Assembly (NCBI GenBank): GCA_030699385.1
Contig: JAUYMY010000084.1
Location: forward strand, 1-41,922
Length of the DNA stretch: 41,922 bases
Source of the DNA: Methylobacter sp.
GTDB lineage: Bacteria; Pseudomonadota; Gammaproteobacteria; Methylococcales; Methylomonadaceae
Direction: 5' to 3'
Program-made: the position numbers and the translations under genes
Shown here: piece by piece, positions 41,876 through 41,922 of the stretch
Numbering within the stretch: position 1 is the first letter of the stretch
Layout: each line of letters begins with the position of its first letter
The notes under the pieces: generated by a model
What the model saw: the letters and a program-made list of their open reading frames with translations, nothing else
Databases searched by the model: none
What the model was told of the DNA's origin: nothing

Positions 41876-41922
41876 GTGGGAGCGGCCACCCGGCCGCGAA
41901 CAATCGAGCACTATTCGCGGCC
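41876..41922. repeat. REP-like palindromic repeat, copy C, truncated by the window edge
   Basis: GTGGGAGCGGCCACCCGGCC GCGAAC is the same head as copies A and B, then ...TTCGCGGCC runs off the right end. The contig ends in the same element with which it begins. Confidence 0.85.

Noticed and set aside
1..41922. The contig might be circular because both ends are the same repeat
   Set aside because: The two end copies differ in the loop and do not overlap over a usable length, so a repeat-induced break is simpler.

Overview
The window looks like a contig from a free-living gammaproteobacterium. The recA-recX-alaS-lysC order, NtrB/NtrC, TrpD2/YbiB-type protein, HemJ, CyoE and a Tad pilus module all fit that. 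The gene content and the dispersed repeat families recall Methylococcales-type methanotrophs, but no C1-metabolism gene is present, so the order is only a guess. Both ends of the window lie inside copies of the same REP-like palindrome, which suggests a contig that stopped where the assembly hit a repeat. Most genes sit near 50% GC by eye; the block at about 14.0-15.8 kb is near one third GC.

Layout. (1) 0.1-4.6 kb, plus strand: the distal part of a Tad/Flp pilus locus (cpaF-tadB-tadC, then tadD after a 250-nt gap). (2) 4.6-12.6 kb, minus strand: an amide/urea-type periplasmic binding protein coupled by an ATGA overlap to a hybrid histidine kinase, preceded by a second, very large hybrid kinase (Hpt-REC-REC-PAS-PAS-PAS-PAS-HisKA-HATPase-REC). 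(3) 12.7-20.4 kb, minus strand: recA-recX-alaS-lysC, interrupted twice. A 116-aa orphan gene lies between recX and alaS. An AT-rich, tightly overlapping cassette lies between alaS and lysC: a 4-TM protein, a 42-aa one-TM protein, a DUF6414-like protein and a 53-aa ORF.

(4) 20.8-28.3 kb: cyoE and a TrpD2/YbiB homologue on plus; then on minus thiD-thiE behind an OmpA-like lipoprotein with a (GYPQQQ)n tail, a split YeeE/YedE transporter pair, and a thioredoxin-like lipoprotein coupled to hemJ. (5) 27.2-30.2 kb, minus: three TerD-family proteins and an ATP-grasp enzyme, a small Ter-type stress module. (6) 30.8-33.3 kb, plus: ntrB-ntrC. (7) 33.3-41.7 kb: a metal-resistance region bordered by insertion-sequence debris (ISAzo13-like and ISKra4-like fragments). 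It holds copA-copB on plus and, on minus, arsR-arsI-permease-thioredoxin-arsC-acr3.

The parts most worth following up are the four-ORF AT-rich cassette between alaS and lysC, with two genes too short for ordinary gene calling; a candidate small RNA at about 37.24-37.41 kb with a CUCCUC (anti-Shine-Dalgarno) hairpin loop and an intrinsic terminator; and a duplicated 20-bp candidate ArsR operator, one copy before arsR and one before arsI.
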